64,000 bases of DNA, taken from positions 840,501-904,500 of the forward strand of contig JAUIRK010000014.1 of NCBI GenBank assembly GCA_030549495.1, written 5' to 3'. Both the position numbers and the translations under genes were made by a program. The stretch comes from Nectonema munidae (Eukaryota; Nematomorpha; Nectonematoida; Nectonematidae). Positions within the stretch are counted from its first letter, which is position 1. The number at the start of each line of letters is the position of its first letter. Of this stretch, positions 12,630-25,900 are shown in pieces. The notes beneath the pieces are model-generated. The model did no database searches. It was not told the origin of the DNA and saw nothing but the letters and a program-made list of their open reading frames with translations.

Positions 12630-14235
12630 AAAATCGATGTTCGTTATAACGAACATTGCCCTTTAAATTTTAACAATAATAGAAATTATATAAGCATTTT
12701 AGAGGCAATAATTGTTGAATCAGAGGATGATGATAACATTCAAAAATCACTAAACGTTGTTTTGAAACGTTCTGAAGACGATGAAAAAACAGGATGTGTA
12801 TTCGGAGAAGATGAAAATTATGATGTTGATCATCTACCTAAAAAATGCTTTCCAATGATGTTGAAATTAATAAAAAATATAAAGATCTAGAAAGTATTAA
12901 ATCAAATACAGTTCAAGCCAAGAAAAAATTAAAAATTATCTTAATCCTGGAAAAAATGTAATTCGATCTCGAATATCAAGTTTCAATCTTCAATACCTCA
13001 TTTTAATTTTTTTTGGAAAATTCAAAAGATATTGATTTTTTCTGTCTTTTTTGAAGTGAAGATATTTTAGATACGATATTATTGGAAATGTGTAAATATT
13101 CACAAAAAAAGAATTGTTAGCAAGATTTGGTGTCATTGTATCAGGAGTTGTACCGTTGAATAAAAGAAGAGACTTTTGGGGTAACTGTGAATTCAAAAAA
13201 ATCCACTCATATCTCAAGCAATTTCACACAAAAAATTTGAAAACTTGTTTTTGAAGTTCCATTTTTACAATTCTGATATGATGATACAAAACAAAGATAA
13301 ATACAAAAAGGTAAGAATGTTGTATGATCAGTTAAATTCCAAGTTTCTTCAATATTCTCCCCAGTGCAATACATTCTCCATTGATGAAACGATAGTACAT
13401 TATTTTGGTAGGCAATTATGTAAACAATTTATTCCAATGAAACAAATTAGATTTGTTTTTAAAACATGGTGCCTCACATTGAAAAACGGATATTGTGTTT
13501 TTTTGGAACCTTACCCCTGGAAAAGCAGAAAAGGCTAAATCCGATTTTGATTTGGCTGTAGCTTGCAACGTTGTCAACTATTTTGCACAAATAATTTCCG
13601 AAAGATGCAAAGAAAAATAGCATCTTTTTGTATACTTGAAAGTTAAATATAATATATTTTGGTATTGGAACTCTCAGATCCATCAGAGTCGTGAATAATC
13701 CAGTCAATGAAAAGTACATCAAAGAAACAAAAGGAAATTCTCAATTTTTTAAAGGCTCTAATGACCTATCTCTTGTTGCATGTAATGATAACAAACCCAT
13801 TATACGTTTTGAGTTCCTTTGATTTTGGTTCCAGAAGTTGCAAAGTCACAATATATTCTAGAAGAGAAAAAAAAGGGCTGGTGTCCGAATATTGTACAGC
13901 GAATTTTGAGTAGTTTCATAACATCTGGTGCGAAAAGCCTTTTATATAAAAATTCTAAAGAACACCAAAAAACCTTTGTTGCAAAAGAGAAAAGATATGA
14001 TAGATTGGATGATATTATTGAATATCAAAAAAAAGGAGGGTGTAAAAATTGCAATAAAATGCCCATTTTTGGTGTTCGAAATGCGAAATTTTTCTACATC
14101 CAAAGCAATGTTTCAAAGGCATCATTCTACTTTATGTTTTTTTGTTATAGTTCACATTCTTTTTTAATTTTTTTTTATTTTATGTTTTCAATAAAAATTC
14201 CGACAAAATTAGTTAAAATATAAATTTTATATTTT
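12630..14235 (+). mobile_element. piggyBac transposase relic (PGBD2/3-like)
   Basis: Pieces in the correct order for a piggyBac transposase are visible. An acidic N-terminus (VESEDDDNIQ) is followed by KKELLARFGVIVSGVVPLNK and RRDFWG, then YKKVRMLYDQLNSKFLQY and FSIDETIVHYFGRQLCKQF (first catalytic Asp in SIDE). IRFVFKTWCLTLKNGY, EPYPWK, ACNDNKPI and a Cys-rich tail around 14040-14130 come next. The pieces sit in different frames with stops between them, and part of the middle (second and third Asp region) is missing. A palindrome TGTTCGTTATAACGAACA at about 12640 recurs, split by a later insertion, at 14243-14535, and may be a subterminal repeat. Confidence 0.75.
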
Positions 14236-14256
14236 AGGCGCAATGTTCGTTTAAAC

Positions 14257-14525
14257 CAGGGATCGGCAAACTTTTTTTACCCCTTCATAGGACATTTGTA
14301 TTCACATCGACCCAACCCTGCATAGAAATGTTTCATAAAAACATTAATCAATGTCCAACAGTTAAGAGAAAAAATATAAATGTTTTAAAAGAAAAAGGAG
14401 ATTTATTACTGCTATAAAGTCAAAAAAAAGCATAGCACAATTTGGTAAGTTTTTCTATCTTATCGACCCCTAAAGATCTGTTATCAACCCCCATGAGTCG
14501 ATATCGACCACTTTGCGGACCCCTG
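14257..14525. mobile_element. hAT MITE
   Basis: The element is 269 bp, with ends CAGGGATCGGCAAACTTTTT and (reverse complement of right) CAGGGGTCCGCAAAGTGGTC. These are typical hAT termini: CA...TG, with a G-rich start and AAA core. It is too short to encode a transposase. No clear 8-bp duplication remains. It sits in the middle of a palindrome at the 3' border of the piggyBac relic. Confidence 0.7.
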
Positions 14526-14756
14526 AACGAACATGTTATAAAAATCAAATTAAAGTTTTTTTAAACCAATAAATGCTTTTTCTGCATTAGAAACAAGCTT
14601 TTATACAATACTTTGAGCGATTATTGTGAAATAAAATGAATTAAATATTGTGCGCATGAATCTATTTTTGATATTCTAATCTTTTTTAACCACGTAGAAG
14701 TTCTAAATTCAACGCTTTTTAAATATTTCATGTGTATATAAATAATTAGGCGTCAT

Positions 14757-16620
14757 TTACAATTGACGTCAACGGGTTTTTGTCGACAGGAAGTCTTAGC
14801 CTATTTGGCTACCATCTCCAATGATGATGTTTAACTTATTTCCAAGAAAAAGGGCCGGACACAGTACCTTTGCATTTTAAAGTTTCGCTTTTGGGATATG
14901 CGCAAAATGATTTGGCCCATCCCGAGGCGCTTTCACAAACAACTCATGTATCCGTAGCCAGATGACGAATTGCCTCCTTCTTCAATGCTTCGCCTACTCA
15001 CCTGCGAAATCCTAAAGGCAATATGATTGTAGATCTCGTATAAATCATTGATAAGAAATCAAAAGTTTGGACTTCAACGACGTTTCAAAATTTAACACGC
15101 TGACTGCCTGCTTGCTAGTATGCAGCATTGCGGCTTCCAACATGTCTGACCGCCTGCTTCCAAGGGTGGAACCCCCTCAGCCGTTTTTTTGCCAAAATCC
15201 AACGCCAAACTCGAAAGCAAAAACACCGGATAACAGCAAGGGCGCGTGAAAGTTGATGATTTGACAAGATATTGAAGGATGTTACGAACATAACATTAGA
15301 CCACCCTAAGTCACTAATCAAAAGAAATACCTCTCCAACCTGTCTCCTGAATCATTAAACGTTCAAGCCTGGCCACATATTAAACTAATTGAAGAAACAT
15401 TGACGATACTCGACACAGATGAAGAAAAAGATGTGGATGAAATGGAATGGACCACGATTGAAGATGTAGAGGAGGTCCTGGCCAAGCACGAGGGCGTTGT
15501 CTTGCCGGCAAAACCCACTATCGTATTTGAAAAGGATCTCCTCAAGCCAAGATTTCGTAAGAGTCTTGACTGTGCCCATTGAACATCTGACCAAAAAAGT
15601 TCATCAATTTAGTAAAAGAAGAAAGTTATGTGTAGAGTGTTGTCCTAAAAATAACAGCTTCTTTGCAGTATCTTTAGACAAAAAGGACTTTAATGCTAAA
15701 ATATGGGGAAAAATCTTTACACAAATACAGTCCAACGATGACGACACCAGCGAGCTACCAGAAGTGGTCAAACATATTCAAAAGAAGAGAGCTAGGAGAT
15801 TGGTAGCGACCAATCCGAAATTGGAGTTTCTCCTTTATCCCATATTTGTATGGAAGATTTCGTTAAAAACCTGAGAAAGTTAGAAGAACTCGTTCCTGAA
15901 TGCTGTTTTTGACTGCTTGTTAAAAATGTTAAGTTACGGATATTCTCCTATCATTTGCATTCCAGACAGTTCGAATTTTTTCTAATTTTATGAAACTGCC
16001 AAAAGATCAAAGATTGGCTATAAAGTGAAAATCCATGCGCTATTGAGGGAAAAATCATTAACCAAACAAATACATCTAAAATTGTTTCTTTAGTTTTTCT
16101 CATTTTAAAGAAAAACAAGAAACTTCGGTTTTATTCAAAATTTTTCTTTTTCGAAAACGATGTTCAAGAATGAAGAGGTAAGTCTAACGACGAGACCCAA
16201 CTTCACTACCTGGAAGAAAAGGTAGACCTGGTAAACGCTTTCTATGGTATAAGCATCAACAAGAGTTACAAAGATTGCTCTGCTTCAGAGTTGAAAATCG
16301 AATGTATGCTTTCCCCAGGCTACTCATGAACGCCTCTCTTTCCAGGTACTCTCCAAATCGTTACTAGCAACTTTTAAATTCAGACACCAAGAACTACTCT
16401 TGGTCTAAAATCTGGCTGACTCGCCATCAAAAGGAAATCATACATGACTATAAAGAGGCTGCAGCGCACTGTCTCCTAACTTTTTTGTTTATTCCTACAA
16501 TGCATGCTACTTGACTCCCTCCCTAGAGCTTTTAAGCATTTTTTCTCACTTATAAATGTTTATGTTTATAAAATACTTTGTTAATGTGTGTATATTTTTG
16601 TTATTCTTTCAATAAAAATT
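14757..16620 (+). pseudogene. Less AT-rich block with broken, unassigned coding sequence
   Basis: This block is visibly less AT-rich than its surroundings, mostly between 14757 and 16530. Open stretches in different frames are at 15067-15249, 15400-15582 and 15497-15874. The last encodes KRRKLCVECCPKNNSFFAVS and a basic stretch KKRARRL; the middle one is very acidic (DTDEEKDVDEMEW). I do not recognise a family. The frames overlap, so this is more likely a decayed copy of a gene or element protein than a live gene. AATAAA at about 16610 followed by A-rich sequence would suit a retrotransposed cDNA. No flanking duplication was confirmed. Confidence 0.35.
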
Positions 16621-18400
16621 AAAGAAAAGGCTAGTCAGCCCAAAAAAAAGAATTTATTTTCTTTTAATCAATTTGATCCAATCGTAAAATTAAATCAATA
16701 AACGCATATTTCGTATACTATTATTATAACATTACTCTATCCTTTTGTAGAAGATCGTCAATCAAAAAAGTACACATAACTTTACAACCAGATGTGATAA
16801 TATCAAAAAAATAATCTAAATGATTAACAAACGTGATGTATTACTTAAAGTTTATGTAATGTTGTCAATAAAAAAATTATGTCGACTAGTGTAAACTTTT
16901 GACATCGTCTGTCATCTAGAAAAGGTATAATATTTGGTTTTAGCATTCTTGTCCGTAGCTAAGTTAGTCTTCTAAATTTATATAGAACTTTTTTTTGAAA
17001 ATATATGATTTTAATTTATTAAAAATAATACAAACAAAAAAATTTACAAGTATTGAAAAAGTCAAAAATCTTTCAAAATTTACTGTGCCTTAATGAAAAA
17101 GTTTGTATTATTTGCAGCTAAAAATTTATCAAAGCTAGGAGCAATACTTCACAGAAACACCTAATAACTGGATTAATTGTTGTTTTTAAAAACATCATTT
17201 TAGAGAATCCAAAGTTGCAGCCATAGGTAGGAGACTTAATTAATAAAGTCAGAGTGCACGCATGGAAGTTCAAATAAATCAAGTTGTAACAGAGTATCTT
17301 AATAAATTTGAAGAAATTCTAACTTAGCAGCAACATCAGTGTCATTGATGCTATTCTAGCTCGCTGAAGGGTGTCTGTAAATGTACCAGTACAAACTTCA
17401 TTTAATCCTGAAATGTAGCTTTCAATTGCTTCATACGCTGGTACAAGATGAATGAAATTTCACTACGAAAACTGCATTCAGTTTCTGGTGACGATTTAAA
17501 AATATATTTAGAAAAAAATACGAGAACAATACAAAATGCAGGAGATTTATTAATTTAATTTTTCAGACACCATGATTTCCATAGTCATAAGAGGCGAATA
17601 AAATAATGTATCTATAGCATCAAATGAAGATGGGCTATAATAAGGGGCAAACCAGAAAGCTGTTTGTATTTTTTTATTGTTCTCGTATTTTTTTCTAGAT
17701 ATATTTTAAGAACATAATATTTTCCCTTTTCAACTATATGAATTTTAAATAGTTGTCATTGAGGAAAAAACGTAGTTTCACCATCCTTACTTGTTTTTGA
17801 TAAAATTTTAACGTAGACTTGAACTCTGCCACTTTGTAATGAACTATGTGCATTATTTGGAGATTTCTCTGAAATGTTTGGAGAATTTATCTGAGAAGAA
17901 AACAGCGAGGTAAGCAAACTTAGGTCGTCTTTTATTTTTTTCATAAAAAAAATCTTTTGAAGTATTTAAAAAAAAGATTTATTTTATAATTCTCTATTTA
18001 AAATTAAACTATTCGAAAGCCATCGTACAAGAATTAAATATACGATTAGTTAGTATAACTGATTTTTTAAAATTAATATTTAACTTTTATCGTAGTAAAT
18101 CTAGTGAACCACTAGATGAACTAGGAATGACCAATATGTATATCGTACGCCGCATGGGCCCCTGATAATATTTTTTTAGCTCAGATCACAAAAAAATAAT
18201 TTTCCAAAAAATTACTTCATTTTTTGCCAGAAATAATATTAATTTATATTATTGTATCAAATTGCTTTGTTTGCCGGTCAATTAAATTATTTGTATGTTT
18301 TCCATCATAAGATTTTACATATACATTTTGTGCCAGACCTTTTGTCAATAAAACATGAAAATGTATTCCTTTTTAGTTTAATATTTTATTTTATAACATA
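16620..18400. other. Intergenic AT-rich sequence
   Basis: I see no host gene here. At 17090-17480 the minus strand has a weakly open, broken stretch (NEVCTGTFTDTLQRARIAS) that may be old mobile-element coding sequence of unknown family. At 18150-18165 GCATGGGCCCCTG resembles a lone hAT end. Confidence 0.4.
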
Positions 18401-18406
18401 GTGATT

Positions 18407-18582
18407 TGAGCCTCAATGGTTGTTAGAGTGTACCTCTCAACTTAACAGTTGAAGGTCAGGGGTTCGATCCCCAAGTCTCCCAACTCTAAAAACAAATTCA
18501 CAAAAATTGTGTTTAACCATCTTAAGCATAATGCGAGCATATAGCCTTACGGCTGAAAGTGCTTTGGGATCTCCAACCAACC
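18407..18582 (+). mobile_element. tRNA-derived SINE, copy 1
   Basis: The head folds like a tRNA. It starts GAGCCTCAATGGTTGTTAGA, has an A-box-like TGGTTGTTAGAGTG near 18417, an anticodon-arm-like CTCTCAACTTAACAGTTGAA, and a near-perfect B box GGTTCGATCCC at 18461-18471. A non-tRNA body follows (CATCTTAAGCATAATGCGAG ... TCTCCAACCAACC). The sequence is close to the copy at 19391, so this is a family and not a functional tRNA; the acceptor stem and CCA context are not tRNA-like. Confidence 0.8.
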
Positions 18583-19390
18583 ATAGTGACTTTATTCTCT
18601 TGTTTATTGTTCCTTCTTTTAAAATAAAATCAATAAAAACTGCAAAAATACTGATATTACAAATATTGCTTTAATTAAACTGGCATATCAAATTTGATAT
18701 ATCTGAAAATTCCGAATTAAGTGACTAAAAATTTAAGCTTACAAACCTTAATTATGAGTGATTTGATAGTTTCAAACATTATTAATTTAGCTAGAAGAAG
18801 TATAATTTTAATTTAGTACATGAAATGTCATTAATAGGGATAGACAAAATATTCATCAAAACTAGATGAATTAGAGTTATTCATTACAATTGAAAAGAAT
18901 AATAAATTTAAGATAATTAATAATTGGGCAATTTAAACTTAGAGAAGAATGATTAAGGTCTTTGAAATACTTTATTGCACAATTATGACACTTATACTAA
19001 GATTTATCATGCTTATTACTACAGCCTTTCCCTAAATGATCATTAGATGAACATATATGCAAATCTTAGAATTACAACAAGGTTTAGTAGTATGGCAAAA
19101 GAATTACACTTAGTCCAATGCTTATATAGAAAATAACATTGAATTTTTTGGATTTAATATATATTTGTACCGGTGCAGGAAAATTCGTATCTAACACGTT
19201 TCGTACGAAATTTCATACGTTTTTTTCTACTTTTGTTACACATTTTTTTTAAATTTTGGGTGCGAAACTACCAATTTATGTACGAAATGTCTTGATTACG
19301 AAATGACTAATCGATAACAACAGATTTAGAATTTTTGTAATAAGAATTAAGTGTAAATAATAATTAAAAATTTCCACCTTTATACATAAA

Positions 19391-19545
19391 TGAGCCTCAA
19401 TGTTTGTTAGGGTGTACCTCTCAGCTTAACGGTTGAAGGTCAGGTATTCGATCCCCAAGGCTCCCAACTAAATTCACAAAAACTGTGATTAACCATCTTA
19501 AGCATAATGCGAGCTGAAAGTGCTTTGATATCTCCAACCAACGAA
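19391..19545 (+). mobile_element. tRNA-derived SINE, copy 2, with target-site duplication
   Basis: This is the second copy of the SINE at 18407, with the same tRNA-like head (B box TATTCGATCCC, one step off consensus) and body, lacking about 20 bp in the body. It is flanked by a 15-bp direct repeat CCTTTATACATAAAT at 19377-19391 and 19546-19560, the mark of target-primed retrotransposition. It lies about 365 bp upstream of the MAF1 start codon on the same strand. Confidence 0.85.
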
Positions 19546-19924
19546 CCTTTATACATAAATTTGCCAATGAACGAATTTTGTTAGGGATATCATTATATTT
19601 AATTCCATAGAAGAATAACACGTATTTTTGGTAATTATATTTCACCTGTTTATAAATGATATTTTTTCAAATATAATTTTGCTATATAATATTATTTGAA
19701 TCATGGAAGGAAATTCTTGAAACATTTGTATTTTATTTCAATGAATTCATCTTACAATCATTGAGATATTCTTTGATTGCAGAATCAAGAAATTGTTTAT
19801 CTATGTTAATAGTAATGCATTTTTTTTTTAATTATTGTTTGATTTTTTAACCCTTTTAAGTCCATTTATAATATAATATATGGCTTTTATTTTTCTAACT
19901 AGTGAATTAAATAGTTAGATTGAA

Positions 19925-22900
19925 ATGAAATTTCTGGAAAATGCTAATTTAGGTGCACTCAGTTCCATTTTATCTTTCAATCATGGTGATGTATTTTTAC
20001 AAGGAAGGTATATTAATATATACGAATTCATTTTAAATTAATATAAAATACTTTTCCCAGAATTGAATGTTATTCTTGTAAAATGCTCAGTAATGATAAA
20101 AAATTGTATAAAGATTTAACTCAAAAAAATGGATATAAAAGTCAAGATCTTCATGCTCTTTCTCCTGTAATATTGTCATCAAGTCCTCCTTTTATAAGTT
20201 ATAAAACAGAGTAAGTTTCTACTATCTCAACCTAAAAATATAAATTTTATGATATGCTTTTATTTAATTTTTTATAAATTCATCTTAGTACATTTCAGTG
20301 CCCTCGCTAAGCTTAGCTAAGGCTTAGATCTCGCTCTTCACTTATATTCTCCTTCTGTGTCATTTATTTTAAAAGGGAAGTTGACGTATATAATCAATTT
20401 TTTTAATACTGTAAATCATGAAATTTTTGCGATATTATTTTTTTGAGAATATGTTCATCTGAAACTTTCCATAAAATTATATAGAAAATATACGATTGCT
20501 CGCGAAAATGACACTACGCGAACTATTTTAACCCTTTTGAGGACCAGAATTTTTAAGACTAATAGTCTGCTTTTTTCATCGTACTTTTCACTTAAAGCAG
20601 ACGATTGTCATTTCATGGTACACCGGTACCGCACTGATCCTGAAAGGTTTAAACTCGCAAATCGTGAAAGTTTAAACCCTTTCGTGACCAGTGTATCATA
20701 TATAATACACAAACAATTTTACCTTCGTCTGCTTTTTCAAATAGTTTTGTATATGAATCTTCTGCTTTTTAATAAATGTCTCATTTTTTTGGTCACTAAA
20801 GGGTTAAATTTCCTTGAAAATTTCCTCATTTACAGCATTATAATATGAAAAAAGACATAGAAAATTTTTTAAAACTTAAAAAGTTCTGACTTCAAAGACT
20901 GACACTCAAGTAATTTACGATTTGAGGGTAACTTCAATTAACTTAGTACGTGACACTAAACAAGTGCTTACAAGAATATATATCTGCAAATGGGTGAAAT
21001 AAATTAAACAAATATCACAAAAACAACGAATAAAATACGTTACATAACAAAAGGATTTATATACTGGCATAAAGACAAATGAAGCGCAGATGAGGACAAA
21101 AACACTTGTATTCATATTAGTATGGAAAATTTCGATTGGTAAGATTTAGTAATGGGACGAGTAATCTGAAGTCGTAAAAATGTGCTTTTTTAGGTACCGA
21201 CATCGGAATCGTATTGGGAAGATTTGCTACCTTTTCCTTTTTATTCTTATTCCTTGAAATTTGTAAATACTCTTAAAGGTGTAAAGATGTCTCATCATTT
21301 ATGAATGTAAAAGTTTCAACCTTTATTTTATTTTTCCCCTAAAAATGTTAGATATAAATTTTTAACTCGAATTTTATTACATAAAATTTTGCTTAACCCA
21401 TTTAAGATTAATCCTCTCAAAATGAACGCAGGCCAACTATTATTTTCAATAGGCATTACTAGAGCCGTGTTTGTTTCTAAATAAGTCAAAAATGAAGCGT
21501 AATTTAAAAAAGTTTTGTGAAAAACCTCTGTTAATCGAATCAACAAGAGAAGTAATACAATACAGTATACAAAAGAATATGATATTTCAAAGATGATTGC
21601 TAAAGAAATCACCAATATTTTGAATTTAATCAGCTGATGACTTCTTTTATACTATGTTGTTAAAATGCTAGATAAAATTTGCTTTAAAGAGGCTAAAAAT
21701 ATCAATAGAATGTTACTTACTACAAAACAAGAACACAATTTAGAAGAAAAATTAGACAAACTTTTTGATATTTCTGCTTCTACTTTTAAGTTACCGATTC
21801 GTTCTTGTAATGATAATGCTGAAAACTGTATCGAGAAACATATAGTTTGTACCTGTCCCCCAAAAAAGAAAGTTCCGGTTGAAGAAAGAGTGTATTTGAA
21901 AGATCAAAGAACAAAAATTAGCAATAGAGGTTTAGGATCTGAGCTTTTGATAGAAAAGCTGCCCAAAAGCATGATAAAAAATGCAAGCTGAAAGCCATCA
22001 GATTCAGCTCTCAAAAATGAAGCGGTTAAAGAGATTTCATTTGATTATACTTGTGACAATTCTTTCATGAATGATAGTTCGGGAGAAAAGGATTCTGATC
22101 TCAGCGATATAAATTTCTCACCAGAATAGTAAACTCCTATATTCTTAGTCTTTTGAAGATACCTAGGTTTGCCATTAATAAGAGGAGATATTTCTTCGTC
22201 TCTTGCTGCAAGTCTTGCTAACGCTCTTTTGTTTGATTTGAAAGCAATGAATCTTCTTGATAAAAGTGTTTGTTAATCATATTTAACTTCATAAATCTAA
22301 AATAGACAGTGAAAAGACAAGGATAAAATCAAAAAACTGGAAAAAGCATGAAATTGATTTGAAAATTTTGATATGCATTGGAGTAAGACGGAGAAAAAAG
22401 CGAACTTACTCAACACACAGGAATATTCCAATTAAAGGATCAAGTGGAAGTGCTAAAGAAGTCTTCTCTGTTTTAAAAGACTTCAACAGCGTTTTAAGTA
22501 TCAGACAATACTTCTTGATAACAAGTGTTAACACAGGATGTAAAAGTGTCTTGTTACCGATCTTGAAGAATTAATTCGACAAAATACATACAATTGGCTG
22601 TTCTCTGCATCAAAACAAACTTCCTTTTAGATCAATATTCAAATATTTTGATGTTTCAGGACAATTAGGGAAGCTTTGTCAGAAACATTCAAGCACTACC
22701 ACAAATTGTATTTTCTAGAATAGGTGGAGAGTTGGATAATATGCTTTTTAAAGAAGAAATTCTGAAAGACTTTTACTTGAGTATGCTTTGGAAATTTCAC
22801 GATGACATGTGGAAGAAAGATTTGCTGCCTGGAAAATTGTATCAAATAATCATTCCATGTTGAAAACTTTAGAATAATGTTCTTATGGACAGAAGGCGCG

Positions 22901-25900
22901 CATCCCACTAATTTGCAAGAGACCCCAAAAAAATTGTTGAATTTATTGTCCAAGTTTATGCAGTTAGTTGGTTTGAAATAAAAAAAAGAGAACACGTTTC
23001 ATAATCAACAATTATACATCTTTAATATAATAAAGAGAACCAAGAAGCTGTCATAAGAAATCAAGAAATTGCTTATAAAAATTTAAAATATGCTTTTGCA
23101 ATTTTGCCTGATAATGCAATATTTGATGATAAAGTCTGATTAATTAGAAGTTAGAAAGAGGACAATTAAAAAAATTCTAGCAATCAGGTCAGCTTTAGTT
23201 AGTATATGGATTTGAGTCAAGACACAAACATATTCTTACCAAACAAATTAGCAGACAATTGAGATCTGCTTTTGTTTCTAAAGGATATTATGAACAATAT
23301 TAAATATCTAATTTCTCAACACAAAAATATTTCATGTTTTTTTTGTATTATACTCGTCTTAATAACGACTTTTTTATTTTTTCAAAAGTAAAAAAACCAA
23401 ACAAATTAAGAACAATTTCCTCAAATTTTTTTAAAAAGATATTAGCTGTCAAATCTCTCATGCTTATTCATTGATATGTTTAGAAACCATCTAAACTTGT
23501 CCAAAAATGAAACTTGGACTTTTGTCAAAACCTGCCCTACTGGGGTGTCGGAGGGAAAATATCCTACTCCGACTGCAAATACTTAAACACTTAAATTCAA
23601 TACTAACTCGTCACTTCCGAATTCAACTAAAGAAAGAGCACTTTATATTCTTACAAAAATATACTTTTTTTTCTTTATTTAAAATACTTAAAAAAGTGAC
23701 TCGGACTTGGACTCCTACATTTTATATGATACCGACTCCCACTCCAATACCTTTAAAATCTGCGACTCTCCACCCCTTGTTCTATTACTAGTGAGAATGT
23801 ACGTTCTATGTTTTTCTAAGTAATATATGCCAACCCAAGTAACATGATTTATATTTTTCTAAATTCTTTCTAATTTTTCAGTAAATTCAATTTTTATATT
23901 TTTCTTGTGAATAAAAAATAGGATATTAATTGGCCATAGTTATTCTGTTTTATGAAAAATTGATTGCTAATTCTAAAACTACGGAAATGACAAAAAATTG
24001 GCCACTTTCATAGTTCCCCTTCACGATACTTAGTATAGTATGTGACAGTGTAATCATTGATCACGACTAAATGATCAAAAAATTTTATACTTTCTTTACT
24101 CACTTTATGTATTAAATAGTTTTTTTCTTACTTGGCTGTTGAATTTTGTAGTTATAATCAGGACCTTGAAATATTAGAGGAGAATTCAATAACAGCTAAA
24201 GTTTCAGAATTTAAAATAAGACATTTTCAAGTTCAATTTGCAGTGCATCAATTTTCTACCACTCTATTTCAATACATAGAAATATTTTAATTTATTGCGA
24301 AAAAATGTTCTCTTTATAATTGAAAATGTTTGCGTGCATATGATTTTATTCTACCTTCTAAATGTTTTTATTTATTGATTTTTAAAGTAACCGTGAAGAA
24401 GCTTTGTCACATCAATTTGAATGCCCTGCTATAAATAGTAAAACGCTCTTCAATCTCACACTTCTGCTTAATACCGTTTTTCCCGATTATGATTTCAGTC
24501 ATACACATAGCGAAGAGTTTACCTTTGAGCCAAGTTTACTGGTACTTTTATTTTATTATTTTTACTCTCATTCAAAGTGATTCCTTATTTACTTTATTTC
24601 TTTCTATCATTAAAAGTCCAGAACGAATCATCAACATCTCTTTTTGAATCACTTTTTTTTTAACATTCTTGATCTTTGCAATCTCGTATATTTATGATAT
24701 TTAATTATTCGTTTCTAACAGCGTTTCAGAGTAGGTGGATTCTCAGATTGCTAAGGAATAACAATCCGAGTCGATGGCAAATAAAATTTATGGCTCGAAG
24801 TCGGGTTTTTTTATTTTAAGTTTATTTTTGTAAGCATATGGAGTGACCCTTCTTTAGTCTAAGTCGAAAGTAATAGTTGGTGTTATATTTATTAAGTTTT
24901 TAAGTATTTAGGGTCGGAGTGGGTTTTTTTAGTATTTGGAGTCGTATTTAGCTGTCTTCTCTCTGACTCTGCAGCCCCGGTTTCTAAAAATAAAATTAAA
25001 AAATGGTTTTTTTCCATTTGTGATTAATATTTTAACCCATTTACGGCCAATGTTCCTATTTTGGAACATAAGTAATTTCATCTTCGTCTGCTTTTTTCAA
25101 TGACTTTGAATATAAATCGTCTGCGTTTTTTTAGATATCGTCTGCTTTGCTTGGTCTTAAATGGGTTAATGTTAAAATTCGCATTTGAGAAAAGAAAATT
25201 CAATAATACTTAAATCATATTGTCTTTTAATTGTTAGTGTGCTAGATTTGACACTTGACTCTGGTATCAAAAGGATGCCTTTGTTTTCATAAAATCTTCT
25301 ATATCCAGTATAAAACTAAAAAATTTCTGTTTATATGTTTCGATGTATCAGCATTTTTTCATTTGCAGTCAGCCCCTTCGCTAGACTTCAAGTACAGGGA
25401 GGGGGAAACTGATTTTAATGTTGCCGGGACTATAAGAAAGTGTATACATTTATATATTACACTGGAGTTTAAGGGGGCGAAATAAATCCCCCCCCCCCCT
25501 TATTAACGGGGCTGCCTGGGGTTAAATATTGATGCTTATAGAGATTGTTTTAGAAGCAGTATTTACTCAAAAATTGCCAATTTTTATGAAAAAAATACAA
25601 TTGTAATGCTTGAATGTTAAATTTTGTATATTTTCAATTTACATCTCCCAAATCGAAAGCATGTTTTTAAACGATATTTCAAAAAGCCCACTTTTTTCTA
25701 AAGTTCCCCAAACATATTTTCGGCTATATCTTGATATTTCCCTTTAATTCTTATTTTTTCATCAACATTTTTATTATTTCTTCCGTCTATACATTCGATT
25801 AATTAAAATATTTTTATTGATGATGTACCGATCCCATTTTTTGACCGATGCCGATTTCGATTACCTGATGTGGATTGTGAACTGATACCAATTCCTTAAT

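Larger units (their letters stand above)
20211..24387 (+). other. MAF1 intron 2
   Basis: The intron starts GTAAGT and ends TTTAAAG. It holds two TTAA MITEs (20532-20803), an orphan-family coding relic (21665-23290) and a GACTCC/GGAGTC-rich repeat (23505-23785). The rest is AT-rich with no recognisable content. Confidence 0.6.

Noticed and set aside
13819-14223. 134-codon open stretch in the piggyBac relic
   Set aside because: It mixes a real piggyBac tail segment with an out-of-frame flank, so it is listed as part of the relic and not as a gene.
18407-19545. Two functional tRNA genes
   Set aside because: B boxes are good but the bodies continue in a shared non-tRNA sequence, the acceptor stems do not pair properly, and one copy has a retroposition target duplication.
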